Assembly (NCBI GenBank): GCA_003153575.1
Contig: PLZW01000043.1
Span: 1 to 64,000 of the forward strand
Direction of reading: 5' to 3'
Source of the DNA: Acidimicrobiaceae bacterium
Lineage (GTDB): Bacteria; Actinomycetota; Acidimicrobiia; Acidimicrobiales; RAAP-2
DNA length: 64,000 nt
Position numbers and translations under genes: made by a program. The notes under the pieces are model-generated. The model had not been told where the DNA came from and made no database searches. It saw nothing but the letters and a program-made list of their open reading frames with translations. Shown here one piece after another: positions 1-8,782 of this stretch (its first letter is position 1; every line of letters starts with the position of its first letter).

Positions 1-36
1 CGACGTGATCAACTCAGTTATGTCGGAACCCCTTAG

Positions 37-120
<84 letters not shown>

Positions 121-315
121 GAGCGACCGGTAGAGGCTACCTGAAGAATTCGACCCCCGGAATTACGATTTCGGACGTGTCCGGGGCTGCCATCGGCCTG
201 ACGGGCGAAGGCAGCGGACCGGGCGCACCGGAGGCCGCAGTGGGGGTCGGGCGGGCCCTCAATCGGGCGGAAGTGTCAGAACCCGCCCACACCAGGTGGC
301 AGGACCCCTGCCCCG

Positions 316-348
316 TACCCCCTACCAGGGGGTAGACACCGGTAGGCT
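316..348 (+). promoter_or_regulatory. fhaA promoter region with perfect palindrome
   Basis: A perfect 8-3-8 inverted repeat, taccccctaccagggggta, lies at 316-334. A -10-like hexamer TAGGCT follows at 343-348, nine bases before the fhaA start. No convincing -35 is visible. The palindrome could be an operator for the cell-wall signalling operon. Its position just upstream of the putative -10 fits a repressor or activator site, but no regulator is identified. Confidence 0.4.
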
Positions 349-357
349 GACGCCGAC

Positions 358-1014
358 ATGGGACTGCAGAAGTTCGAAGGGCGCCTCGAGCGCATGGTCG
401 ACGGCACCCTCTCCAAGGCCTTCCGGGGCGAGCTCCATCCTGTGGAGATCGGCCGACGGTTGACCCGGGAGATGGACCTCAAGCGACGCCTGGGCGTCCA
501 TGGCCTCATCGCGCCCAATGCCTTCGTGGTACACCTCTCGGCCTCGGACTTCGACCGCTTCGAGAGTTTTCTGGACGCCCTGGTGCGCGAGCTCGAGGAG
601 GCCGCCCGCGAGCACGCCCGGACCGAGGAGTACGTCTTCGTCGGGCCCGTGACCGTCTCGGTGGTGGAGGACCCACGCCAACGACGGGGTCGCTTCGCCG
701 TGGTATCCGACGTCCACGAGGGTCCCGCCGGCCTGTCCGCCGCCTCCGTCGTACTCGCCGACAACATGCGGGTGGTCCTGGGTCCCGAGCCGATCACCAT
801 CGGTCGGCTGCCCGAGAGCACCATCGTGATCAACGATCCCAACGCCAGCCGGCGGCACGCGGAGATCCGCCGCTCCGGGAACGACGTGATGGTCGTCGAC
901 CTCAATTCGACCAACGGCACCCGGGTCAACGGGGCCACTATCCGGGAACGGGTCCTTTCCGATGGCGACCAGATCGTGATCGGTACCACCGTGCTCCGGT
1001 TCGAGACGTCGTGA
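358..1014 (+). CDS. fhaA: FhaA-like protein: DUF3662 plus FHA domain
   Basis: This 218-residue protein has an N-terminal DUF3662 domain (about residues 3-120, starting GLQKFEGRLERMVDG) and a C-terminal FHA phosphothreonine-binding domain (about 138-216). The FHA core motifs are IGR, the S-RRHAEI strand and N-TNGTRVNG. In mycobacteria FhaA binds phosphorylated MviN and controls late peptidoglycan synthesis at septum and poles. The mycobacterial linker between the two domains is much longer, so this is a compact version. It is the first gene of an operon with fhaB, pstP, pbpA and pknB, and the ATG follows a TAGGCT element by nine bases. Confidence 0.92.
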   Translation: MGLQKFEGRLERMVDGTLSKAFRGELHPVEIGRRLTREMDLKRRLGVHGLIAPNAFVVHLSASDFDRFESFLDALVRELEEAAREHARTEEYVFVGPVTVSVVEDPRQRRGRFAVVSDVHEGPAGLSAASVVLADNMRVVLGPEPITIGRLPESTIVINDPNASRRHAEIRRSGNDVMVVDLNSTNGTRVNGATIRERVLSDGDQIVIGTTVLRFETS

Positions 1015-1030
1015 GTCCCGGCACCCGACC

Positions 1031-1525
1031 TTGACCCGGCTTCTCGTAGCTGCCGCCACCGCCCCCATCGACAACACCCCGGTGCTCCGCGCCCTCGAGT
1101 TCGGCGTCATCCTGTTGCTGTGGCTCTTCTTCATGTGGGTGGTCCGGGCCGTGTGGGTGGAGGTGCGGCCCCTCAAGCGCAAGCGCCGCCGCCGCAAGGA
1201 CGGCGATCCCGTCGTCGACGGCAAGCGCCGCCGCTCCCTCCGGCTCCATGTGATCCGCCCCGACGACCAGGCCGGCCGCGCCTACGACGTGGGCGAGGAG
1301 GTCACCGTGGGGCGGGCGCCGGGCTGCGGTGTTCCCATTGACTACGACTCCTATGCCTCCAACCTCCATGCCCGGCTCTTCCGCCTCGACGGCAACCTGT
1401 GGGTCGAGGACCTGGGGTCCACCAACGGTTCCTGGGTGAATACCGCGCGGATCGAGGAGCGGACCAAGCTGGAGAAAGGCGACCTTCTCCAGGTCGGCGG
1501 CACCGTGTTCGAGGTCGGTCGCTGA
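1031..1525 (+). CDS. fhaB: FhaB/FipA-like membrane-anchored FHA protein
   Basis: A 164-residue protein with one N-terminal membrane segment (about 20-42, FGVILLLWLFFMWVV), a basic linker (KRKRRRRKDG) and a C-terminal FHA domain (about 75-160, containing VGRAPGCG, LHARLF and STNGSWVN). Family members are substrates of PknA/PknB and link kinase signalling to divisome proteins. The start shown is TTG; no better start lies downstream before the membrane segment. It lies 16 bases after fhaA, and its stop is one base before the pstP start, so the genes are probably cotranscribed. Confidence 0.9.
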   Translation: MTRLLVAAATAPIDNTPVLRALEFGVILLLWLFFMWVVRAVWVEVRPLKRKRRRRKDGDPVVDGKRRRSLRLHVIRPDDQAGRAYDVGEEVTVGRAPGCGVPIDYDSYASNLHARLFRLDGNLWVEDLGSTNGSWVNTARIEERTKLEKGDLLQVGGTVFEVGR

Positions 1526-1526
1526 G

Positions 1527-2870
1527 ATGACTCTCCTCCGCTCCGGATCGGCGACCGACACCGGGCTCGTCCGCTCGGTCAACCAGGACCTGGCGGTCGA
1601 GACCGGCACGCTGTTCGCCGTGGCCGACGGCATGGGAGGCCACGCCGGGGGGGAGGTGGCGGCCCGTCTGGCCGTCGACACACTGACCGTCGCGTTCGGG
1701 CGGAAGCCCACCGGGGCCGGACTGTCCGAAGCGGTGACCGAGGCCAACCGGGTGGTGTTCGAGCACAGCCTCGACAACCCGGACCTGCGGGGGATGGGCA
1801 CCACCATGACCGCCGCGGCTCTGGTCAACGAAGACGGCCGGGACGTGATCGCCCTGGTCAACGTGGGTGACTCACGCTCCTACCGCTTCCACGACGGCCA
1901 ACTCGTCCAGGTCACCGTCGACCACAGCCTGGCTGAGGAGATGGTCCGGTCGGGCGAGATCAGCGAGTCCGAGGCGGCCGTCCACCCCCACCGCCACATC
2001 CTGACCCGGGCCCTCGGCGTCTCGGAGGACGTGGTCGTCGACCTGTGGCGCATCCAGGCGTCCCGGGGCGACCGGTTCCTGCTGTGCAGCGACGGCCTGA
2101 CCAACGAGCTCGAGCTACCGCAGATCGGCGAGGTACTGGCCACCGTGCCAGATCCGCAGGTGGCGGCCGACCTACTAGTACGGGCGGCCCGCACTCACGG
2201 GGGCAGCGACAACATCACCGTGGTCGTCGTCGATGTCGTGGTCGGCGAGGACGACGAGCCGGAGGTACCCGCCGTCGCCGCCGTCGCCCCGGACTTCTCG
2301 AGCCCCGCCGACGACGCCTCCTCCACTGGGGTGGTGGCTGAGCCCGGGTCGGCGCCCCGCGAGGACGTCTCGGTGCTGCCCGGCCCAGAGGCACTGAAGC
2401 CGAAGTTCCGTGACCGGTGGCGCGCCCGTCGTAGAGCCCGTCGGACTGCACGCGGGCGCCGTGTGATCACCGTGCGGACCGTGCTGTTCACCGTGCTCCT
2501 GGCGGCCATCGTCTATGCCGCCTTCTACGCCGTGCGTTGGTACGACACCAACGCCTACTACGTGCAGGTCAGCAACAACGAGCTGATGATCTACCACGGG
2601 CGGATCGGCGGCGGGGTGCTCTACAAGCCGGTCGAAGTGGAGCGCACCGGGGTGACCGTCGCCGACGTTCCGGCCTACACCGTGTCCCAGCTGATCACGG
2701 GAGTCCAGGAGGACTCGTTGAAGGCGGCTCAGACATATGTGGCCAATCTGGTGGCCACGCAGAAAGCGGCCAACTGCACACAGAACCCGACGGCCCCGGG
2801 GTGCACGCCGGCGACCACGGTGCCGTTCGGTTCCACCGCCACGACGACGACCTCGACAGGAGCCCCCTGA
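1527..2870 (+). CDS. pstP: PP2C-family serine/threonine phosphatase PstP
   Basis: A 447-residue PPM/PP2C phosphatase. The cytoplasmic catalytic domain (about 1-235) shows the metal-binding motifs: an early VNQD, ADGMGGHAGGE, GDSRSY, CSDGLTNE and GGSDNITVV. A linker with a basic cluster leads to one membrane helix (about 312-334), and the extracytoplasmic tail ends in a Thr-rich stretch. PstP reverses PknB-type phosphorylation of cell-wall proteins, including the FHA partners encoded just upstream. Its TGA overlaps the pbpA ATG by one base, which suggests translational coupling. Confidence 0.95.
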   Translation: MTLLRSGSATDTGLVRSVNQDLAVETGTLFAVADGMGGHAGGEVAARLAVDTLTVAFGRKPTGAGLSEAVTEANRVVFEHSLDNPDLRGMGTTMTAAALVNEDGRDVIALVNVGDSRSYRFHDGQLVQVTVDHSLAEEMVRSGEISESEAAVHPHRHILTRALGVSEDVVVDLWRIQASRGDRFLLCSDGLTNELELPQIGEVLATVPDPQVAADLLVRAARTHGGSDNITVVVVDVVVGEDDEPEVPAVAAVAPDFSSPADDASSTGVVAEPGSAPREDVSVLPGPEALKPKFRDRWRARRRARRTARGRRVITVRTVLFTVLLAAIVYAAFYAVRWYDTNAYYVQVSNNELMIYHGRIGGGVLYKPVEVERTGVTVADVPAYTVSQLITGVQEDSLKAAQTYVANLVATQKAANCTQNPTAPGCTPATTVPFGSTATTTTSTGAP

Positions 2871-4375
2871 TGGAACGACGGATCCGCTGGCTGGGCATCG
2901 CCATGGTGGTCTGCTTCGTCGCCCTGTTCGTGCAGCTCAACAACATCCAGATCGTGAAGGCCCACACCCTGGCGACCTCTTCCAGCAACCCGCGGGTGCT
3001 GGCGCTCCAGCGGAACGACCCGAGGGGCGACATCCTGTCGGCCGACGGGATCGTCCTGGCCAGCTCCGTCCCGAGTACGAGCGGCTACTACAAGTACCAG
3101 CGGGTCTACAACCCGTACACCTCGCCGATCTTCTCGCAGATCGTGGGTTTCGACTCGATCATCTACGGCAAGTCCGGAATCGAGGCGGAGTACGACAGCT
3201 ATCTCCAGTCCCACACCCAGCCGGCCAAGTCCTTGCGCGACCTGCTCCGGAGCCGGACCACCACGGGCAACGTCACCTTGACCATCTCGTCGTCCCTGCA
3301 GTTGGTGACGGCCAGGGCCATCGACGCCACCGACGTCAACAACAGGGCCCCGGAGGCCGCGGCCGTGGTGATCAACGTCAAGACCGGCGCCGTCGAGGCC
3401 ATGTACGGCAATCCGACCTACGACCCCGCGCCCCTGGCCTCACCCAATATCACCACGGAGAAGTACGCCTGGGCGGTGCTCAACCAACACCCGGCATCGA
3501 GCCCCCTCGTCTCGCGTGCCTTCCAACGGGGCTTCCTGCCCGGTTCGACGTTCAAGACGGTCACCTCCGCCGCCGTCTACGACCACCAGCCCGCATTGGC
3601 CAAGCTCGACGTCCCGGTGGCCCAGTGCATCCCCCTCCCGCAGTCGGACAAGCAGCTCTGTAACTACAAGGGCAGCGCGGCGGCGCCGGAGTCCTGCGGC
3701 GGGGTCCTCACCGTCACCCTGCCCGCCTCGTGCGACACCGCGTTCGCCACCCTGGGCATGGACCTCGGCGGTCCGGCGCTGACGGCGGAGGCCCAGTCGT
3801 TCGGCTTCAACCAGAACATCCCGATCGACCTGCCGGGGGCCGGCGTCTCGAAGTTCCCGACCGGCAGCGCCATCAACTTCAACAAGCCCACCCAGGCGTA
3901 CTCGGCCTTCGGCCAGCAGGACGTGGTGGCCACGGCCCTCCAGATGGGCCTGGTGGCGGCCGGCATCGCCAACCGGGGGGTCATCATGACCCCCCACGTG
4001 ATGCGCGACATCCACGACACGGCCGGCAACCTGTTGACCACCTACCAGCCCAAGCCTTGGATCACCGCCACCAACCCGCTGACTGCCGCTGCGGTGACGT
4101 CGCTGATGCAGGCGGTGGTGAGCAACGGCACGGCCACCCAGGTCGGCTTCCCAGCCCTGTGGAACGTGGCGGCCAAGACAGGGACGGCCGAGACGGTGAG
4201 CGTCAGCGGGCAGGCGCTCACCAACGACTGGATGATCGCCTTCGCCCCCGCCAACGACCCACGGGTGGCGGTGGCCGTGGCGATTCCCAACCAACCCGCC
4301 AGCGGCACCGGCGCCGAGGTGGCCGGCCCGCCGATGAAGACCATCCTCGGCGCGGCCCTGGCGGCCACCCCATGA
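2870..4375 (+). CDS. pbpA: Class B penicillin-binding protein (PbpA-like transpeptidase)
   Basis: A 501-residue bitopic protein with an N-terminal anchor (about 7-24), a dimerisation region and a transpeptidase domain. The catalytic motifs are visible: SxxK in PGSTFK, an SCD triad where SxN is usual, and KTG in AAKTGTAE. PbpA cross-links septal peptidoglycan. It starts on the ATG overlapping the pstP stop. In mycobacteria and streptomycetes a SEDS glycosyltransferase (RodA/FtsW) sits between pstP and pbpA; it is absent here. The Asp in place of Asn in the second motif is uncommon. Confidence 0.93.
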   Translation: MERRIRWLGIAMVVCFVALFVQLNNIQIVKAHTLATSSSNPRVLALQRNDPRGDILSADGIVLASSVPSTSGYYKYQRVYNPYTSPIFSQIVGFDSIIYGKSGIEAEYDSYLQSHTQPAKSLRDLLRSRTTTGNVTLTISSSLQLVTARAIDATDVNNRAPEAAAVVINVKTGAVEAMYGNPTYDPAPLASPNITTEKYAWAVLNQHPASSPLVSRAFQRGFLPGSTFKTVTSAAVYDHQPALAKLDVPVAQCIPLPQSDKQLCNYKGSAAAPESCGGVLTVTLPASCDTAFATLGMDLGGPALTAEAQSFGFNQNIPIDLPGAGVSKFPTGSAINFNKPTQAYSAFGQQDVVATALQMGLVAAGIANRGVIMTPHVMRDIHDTAGNLLTTYQPKPWITATNPLTAAAVTSLMQAVVSNGTATQVGFPALWNVAAKTGTAETVSVSGQALTNDWMIAFAPANDPRVAVAVAIPNQPASGTGAEVAGPPMKTILGAALAATP

Positions 4376-4463
4376 GCCGGTCGACGGAGCCGCGGACCGC
4401 GCACCGAGCAGCACCATCCAGAACACCGGAACCGAGCGATAGCAGGCATAGGCTTTGACCCAC

Positions 4464-6266
4464 ATGGATCCCAACCAGTCGCCGCGCGTCTTTTCCGAGC
4501 GCTACGAACTCAACCACCTGATCGCACGCGGCGGCATGGCCGAGGTCTACCGCGCCCACGATCGCCTGCTCGATCGCCCGGTGGCGCTCAAGGTCCTCTT
4601 TCCGGAACTGTCGATCGACCGGTCCTTCGTCGAGCGGTTCCGCCGCGAGGCCCAGAACGCCGCCAACCTGTCCCATCCGAACATCGTGCCGGTGTTCGAC
4701 TGGGGCGAGGACACCGGGACCTACTTCATCGTCATGGAGTACATCGACGGCCGGCCCCTGTCCTCCATCCTCAAGTCGGCCGGCCCGCTCTCGGCCGAGC
4801 GGACCGCTGACATCGCCTCCCACGTGGCCGCCGCCCTGGGTTACGCCCACAAGCACGGCGTCGTCCACCGGGACGTGAAGCCCGGCAACGTGCTGATCAC
4901 CGACGACGGACAGGTCAAGGTGACCGACTTCGGGATCGCCCGGGCCGTCAACACCGAGGAGAGCCTCACCCAGACGGGTGCGGTCATGGGAACGGCAACC
5001 TACTTCTCACCCGAACAGGCCGAGGGCCTCGGGGTCGATTCGCGGAGCGACATCTACTCCCTCGGCGTCGTCCTCTTCGAAATGGTCACCGGTCGGCCAC
5101 CCTTCCTCGGCGAGTCGCCGGTAGCCGTCGCCTCCAAGCACGTGCGGGACAACCCACCGGCACCCAGGGAGCTCAACCCGCAGATCCCGCCGACCTTCGA
5201 GGCGATCATCCTGAAGGCGATGGCCAAGAACCCGGCCCACCGTTACGCCACCGCCGAGGAGCTGCGCGCCGACCTGCTGCGCTTCAACGAGGGCCGGAGC
5301 GTCCTGGCCATGGAGGACACCACGGCGATGATCGGCGTGGCCGGAGCCACGGCCGTCACCGCCGTCGGGGCCATGGACCTCACTCGTTCGGTCGATTCGG
5401 TCGGCGGATCCGGGTCCGACGGCGGATCCGGGTCCGACGGCGAGGCGCCCGACGAGTCCGGCACCAACCGGACCCGCAACTATGCCATCGCCCTGGTCTT
5501 GCTCCTGCTGCTGCTGGCGGTGGCGGGCTTCTTCCTCGGCCGCAACCTCGGATACTTCGGCGGCGACGCCTCGTTCAACATGCCCAACGTCGTCGGCCAG
5601 CAGGCCCAGGTGGCGACGGCCACCCTGCGCGCCGACGGCCTCAACGTCACCCAGGCCCAGCAGGTCTCGAGTGCAACCCCGGGCACGGTCATCTCCACGA
5701 ACCCGGGCGCCAGCGCACTGGTGAAAAAAGGTGACACGGTGATCATCAAAGTGGCCGAGGTGCCTCCGCCGATCCAGGTGGTGGTGCCCGAGGGCCTGGT
5801 CAACACGACGCAGGAGGCCGCCACGGCGATCCTCCAGAGCGCAGGACTGACGGCCACCGTCGTCAACCGGGTGAGTTCGGCGCAGAAGGGGACGGTGCTG
5901 AGCACGAACCCGACGTCGGGTACCAAGGTCAACCAAGGCTCTGCGGTGGCCTTGACTGTGTCCTCGGGCCCGGCCAACGCCATCGTGCCTTCCCTGGTCG
6001 GCCTGACACAGACGGTCGCCGGGCAGACCCTGGCCAACGCTGGTCTGGTGCCGGGCAACGTCACCAGTGTCGCCTCGTCCCAGTATGCGCCAGGCATCGT
6101 GGTGGCCTCGAACCCCGGCACAGGGGCCAGCGTGACGCCGGGCTCTCCGGTCGACATCGCAGTGTCCTCCGGACCGCCCCCCACCACCACCACCTCCACG
6201 TCGTCGTCGACCACCACGTCGACATCCTCGACCACCACCACGACCAAACCGGCGCATCGGAAATGA
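4464..6266 (+). CDS. pknB: PASTA-domain serine/threonine kinase PknB
   Basis: A 600-residue membrane kinase. The kinase domain (about 12-275) has the Gly-rich loop ARGGMAEVY, Lys43 (VALKV), the catalytic HRDVKPGN (Asp137) and DFG (Asp155-Gly157). After a juxtamembrane linker and a membrane helix (about 342-362) come three PASTA repeats (about 368-435, 438-505, 508-575) and a Thr/Ser-rich tail. PASTA repeats bind muropeptides or lipid II. The ATG at 4464 is preferred over the TTG at 4455 because TAGGCT at 4449-4454 lies just upstream. Only one kinase is present; the usual PknA neighbour is missing. Confidence 0.95.
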   Translation: MDPNQSPRVFSERYELNHLIARGGMAEVYRAHDRLLDRPVALKVLFPELSIDRSFVERFRREAQNAANLSHPNIVPVFDWGEDTGTYFIVMEYIDGRPLSSILKSAGPLSAERTADIASHVAAALGYAHKHGVVHRDVKPGNVLITDDGQVKVTDFGIARAVNTEESLTQTGAVMGTATYFSPEQAEGLGVDSRSDIYSLGVVLFEMVTGRPPFLGESPVAVASKHVRDNPPAPRELNPQIPPTFEAIILKAMAKNPAHRYATAEELRADLLRFNEGRSVLAMEDTTAMIGVAGATAVTAVGAMDLTRSVDSVGGSGSDGGSGSDGEAPDESGTNRTRNYAIALVLLLLLLAVAGFFLGRNLGYFGGDASFNMPNVVGQQAQVATATLRADGLNVTQAQQVSSATPGTVISTNPGASALVKKGDTVIIKVAEVPPPIQVVVPEGLVNTTQEAATAILQSAGLTATVVNRVSSAQKGTVLSTNPTSGTKVNQGSAVALTVSSGPANAIVPSLVGLTQTVAGQTLANAGLVPGNVTSVASSQYAPGIVVASNPGTGASVTPGSPVDIAVSSGPPPTTTTSTSSSTTTSTSSTTTTTKPAHRK

Positions 6267-6273
6267 GCCGAAG

Positions 6274-6295
6274 CGCCCGCCCGGGACGTCGGGCG
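6274..6295. terminator. Probable bidirectional terminator hairpin
   Basis: The arms cgcccg (6274-6279) and cgggcg (6290-6295) lie in the 33-base gap between the convergent pknB and trpG genes. There is no U tract, which is common for high-GC actinobacteria. Confidence 0.35.
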
Positions 6296-6299
6296 ACTA

Positions 6300-6881
6300 T
6301 CAGCTGACGCGTGCGGCCAGGAAGTTGCTCAGGAGGGACGGGCCCTCAGGGGTGAGCAGCGACTCGGGGTGGAACTGGACACCCTCGACGGCCAGCGACC
6401 GGTGGCGCAGTCCCATGATCACCCCGTCGGAGGTGCGCGCCGTCACCTCGAGCTCTTCGGGCACGGTCGACGGTTCCACCACCAGTGAGTGGTAGCGGGT
6501 GGCGGTAAAGGGGTCGGGCAGGCCGGCGAAGACGCCCCGGCCGTCGTGGTGGATGGCTGAGGTCTTGCCGTGCATGAGGGTGGGCGCCTGGACCACGTCG
6601 CCCCCGAAGGCCTGGCCGATGGCCTGGTGGCCGAGGCAGACCCCGAGGATGGGGATCTCCCCGGCCAGTTCGGCGATGACCGCCAGCGACACACCGGCGT
6701 CTTCGGGGCGACCGGGCCCGGGGGAGATGAGGATCAGGTCGGGTGCCGCCTCCCGAATGGCGGCCACGTCGATGGTGTCGTTGCGGTGGACGACGGGGTC
6801 GGCCCCCAGTTCGCCCAGCTCCTGGACAAGGTTGTAGACGAACGAGTCGTAGTTGTCGATGACCAGCACGCGGGTCGCCAT
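6300..6881 (-). CDS. trpG: Glutamine amidotransferase TrpG/PabA (anthranilate or aminodeoxychorismate synthase component II)
   Basis: A 193-residue class I glutamine amidotransferase. It releases ammonia from glutamine for anthranilate or 4-amino-4-deoxychorismate synthase. The oxyanion segment PGPGRPEDAG, the nucleophile loop GVCLGHQAIGQAFGG and the His/Glu pair GVQFHPES are all present. The ATG at 6881 gives the canonical start (ATRVLVIDNYDSFVYNL). The gene is not in a trp operon; it is divergent from crgA as in mycobacteria, so a folate (PabA) or dual role is plausible. A TACGAT element lies nine bases upstream of the start. Confidence 0.93.
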   Translation of the reverse strand: MATRVLVIDNYDSFVYNLVQELGELGADPVVHRNDTIDVAAIREAAPDLILISPGPGRPEDAGVSLAVIAELAGEIPILGVCLGHQAIGQAFGGDVVQAPTLMHGKTSAIHHDGRGVFAGLPDPFTATRYHSLVVEPSTVPEELEVTARTSDGVIMGLRHRSLAVEGVQFHPESLLTPEGPSLLSNFLAARVS

Positions 6882-6947
6882 GGGGTCCCGATCGTACCGG
6901 GCGCCACGGGATGGGCGGGCCGGGCCCGCGGGCCGCCCGGCACTGGC

Positions 6948-6953
6948 TATCCT
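6948..6953 (+). promoter_or_regulatory. -10 element of leaderless crgA
   Basis: TATCCT ends six bases before the crgA ATG at 6960 and no Shine-Dalgarno is present, so transcription probably starts at or next to the A of the start codon. No -35 is recognisable. Confidence 0.5.
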
Positions 6954-6959
6954 TCGCCC

Positions 6960-7271
6960 ATGGCATCCACGGCCAAGCAGGGACCGGGCAAGGTCCAGAA
7001 GAAGGGCGGACGGGTGACCCCGTCGTCCAAGGGCGGCTCGTCCCCGTCCGGCTCGGTCCAGAACAGCCGCTATACGCCTCCGATCGACCGCAGCGCGAAG
7101 TCCAGCCCCCGCTGGCACGGGTTCCTGATCATTGGCATGTTCCTCCTCGGCGTGCTGATCGTGATCCTCAACTACGCCGGCGTGCTGCCCGGCGGCGTCA
7201 ACAACATCTGGTTGGTCGGCGCCATCGGGTCGATCTTCGTCGGGCTGCTGCTCGCCACCCGATACCACTGA
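6960..7271 (+). CDS. crgA: Cell division protein CrgA
   Basis: A 103-residue membrane protein with a basic, Ser/Gly-rich cytoplasmic N-terminus, the conserved segment SPRWHGFLIIGMFLLG and two membrane helices (about 55-75 and 82-100) joined by a short loop with LPGG. CrgA recruits FtsI and other proteins to the septum in actinobacteria. Its position divergent to trpG and near the pbpA-pknB operon matches mycobacterial gene order. The ATG at 6960 follows a -10 element by six bases, as expected for a leaderless transcript. Confidence 0.92.
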   Translation: MASTAKQGPGKVQKKGGRVTPSSKGGSSPSGSVQNSRYTPPIDRSAKSSPRWHGFLIIGMFLLGVLIVILNYAGVLPGGVNNIWLVGAIGSIFVGLLLATRYH

Positions 7272-7276
7272 CCCGC

Positions 7277-7341
7277 ACGACGAAGCACCGGGCTCCGCCC
7301 GGAACGTCGAGGACCGGCCCCGAGGGCCGGTGCTCCGTCGT
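7277..7341. terminator. Large structured element between convergent crgA and thiolase genes
   Basis: A 15-base outer stem pairs 7277-7291 (acgacgaagcaccgg) with 7327-7341 (ccggtgctccgtcgt), with one mismatch. Inside it are two alternative hairpins: ccgggc-tcc-gcccgg at 7288-7302, and a perfect 8-3-8 hairpin accggccc-cga-gggccggt at 7313-7331. Its location suggests a bidirectional terminator. The competing stems are unusual. Confidence 0.55.
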
Positions 7342-7391
7342 CCGCACATCGGACCGCGGTCGGATCCGGTGGGGATCCGACCGGGTGTCGG

Positions 7392-8573
7392 TCAGCCCAG
7401 GCGCTCGATGATGGTGGCGTTGGCCATGCCGCCGCCCTCGCACATGGTGAGCAGGCCGTAGCGGCCGTCGATCCGCTCGAGCTCGTTGAGCAGGGTGGCC
7501 ATGAGCTTGGCGCCCGACGCCCCGAGCGGGTGCCCGAGGGCGATGGCCCCTCCGTTCACGTTCACCTTGTCCATGTCTGCGTCGAGGTCCTTGGCCCAGG
7601 CCAGCGGCACCGAGGCGAACGCCTCGTTGATCTCGATCACGTCGATGTCGTCGAGCGTGAGCCCACCCCGCTCCAAGGCCATCCGCGTGGCGGGAATGGG
7701 CCCGGTCAGCATGGTGATGGGGTCACTGCCGGCCACGGCGAACGAATGGAACCGGGCCCGAGGGGTGAGGCCGAGCGACGAGGCCTTGGCCTCGCTCATG
7801 ACCAGGACGCCGGAGGCGCCGTCGGTGATCTGGGACGAGTTGCCGGCTGTCACCTTGCCGTTCTCAGGGCGGAACGCCGGCTTCAGGTTGGCCAGTGACT
7901 CGACCGAGGAGTCGGGTCGGATGCCCTCGTCGGCCGCCATCAGCTCGTCGGTCTCGTTCCGCTCGTCGTCCTTGACGGCCACCGGGATGATCTCCCGCTC
8001 GAAGCGGCCCTCGGCTGTGGCCTGGGCAGCGCGCTGATGGGACCGGACTGAGAACTCGTCGAGGTCCTCGCGGCTGAGGCCCCACTGCTCGGCGATGAGC
8101 TCGGCGCCCTCGCCCTGGCCGACCAGGCCACCGCGCTCGGTGTAGCGGCTCATGGCGCGCGGCCCGAAGGGGAAGCCCAACTCCCGGACGACCGAGGAGC
8201 CCATGGGGGTGCGGGACATGACCTCGACACCGCCGCCGATGACCACGTCGTAGGCACCGGCGATGACGCCCTGGGCACCGAAGTGGAGGGCCTGCTGGCT
8301 CGAACCGCACTGGCGGTCGATGGTGGTGGCGGGCACCGACTCGGGGAAGCCGGCGGCCAGCACCGCGCTGCGGCCGACGTTGAGGGACTGCTCGCCTACC
8401 TGCATCACACAGCCCATGATCACGTCGTCGACCAGGCCGGGGTCGAGGTCGTTGCGCTCCACCAGGGCCTTCAGAGTCTCGGAGGCGAGATCGGCGGCGT
8501 GCCAGTTGCGGAGCTTGCCGTTGCGCTTGCCCCCGGGGGTACGTACGGCGTCGATGATGACGGCTTCAGCCAT
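7392..8573 (-). CDS. Acetyl-CoA acyltransferase (thiolase family)
   Basis: A 393-residue thiolase. The acylated nucleophile is Cys89 (TIDRQCGSSQ); the C-terminal catalytic His is in GHPLGASGA and the second Cys in CEGGGMANATI. Thiolases cleave 3-ketoacyl-CoA in beta-oxidation or condense acetyl-CoA. The sequence resembles actinobacterial steroid and fatty-acid thiolases of the FadA/FadI group, but the substrate cannot be told from sequence. An AAGGAG ribosome-binding site precedes the ATG. The gene stands alone, with no FadB partner nearby. Confidence 0.93.
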   Translation of the reverse strand: MAEAVIIDAVRTPGGKRNGKLRNWHAADLASETLKALVERNDLDPGLVDDVIMGCVMQVGEQSLNVGRSAVLAAGFPESVPATTIDRQCGSSQQALHFGAQGVIAGAYDVVIGGGVEVMSRTPMGSSVVRELGFPFGPRAMSRYTERGGLVGQGEGAELIAEQWGLSREDLDEFSVRSHQRAAQATAEGRFEREIIPVAVKDDERNETDELMAADEGIRPDSSVESLANLKPAFRPENGKVTAGNSSQITDGASGVLVMSEAKASSLGLTPRARFHSFAVAGSDPITMLTGPIPATRMALERGGLTLDDIDVIEINEAFASVPLAWAKDLDADMDKVNVNGGAIALGHPLGASGAKLMATLLNELERIDGRYGLLTMCEGGGMANATIIERLG

Positions 8574-8769
8574 GGTGTGTCTCCTTCTGAGGTCCGGCGG
8601 AAGGATCCTGCCGGCCGTGCTCGGTGGTTGTCCGGTGCGGGACCAGGCCCCGCATGGCGCCCACGATGGTCGCCGTTGCGCCCAGACTACCGGGCGCCGT
8701 CGAACGCAGCCACACGGGTAGCCGCCCCCGGTCGGGGTGGTTCCACCCCGGAATGACCCATCCCGGCAC

Positions 8770-8775
8770 TACGGT
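8770..8775 (+). promoter_or_regulatory. -10 element of leaderless thioesterase gene
   Basis: TACGGT ends seven bases before the ATG at 8783. No Shine-Dalgarno is visible between them. Confidence 0.45.
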
Positions 8776-8782
8776 CACTGCC

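Noticed and set aside
276-1861. Long reading frames opposite the fhaA-fhaB-pstP genes
   Set aside because: They are antisense shadows created by high-GC codon usage; none shows a domain, and the sense genes are secure.
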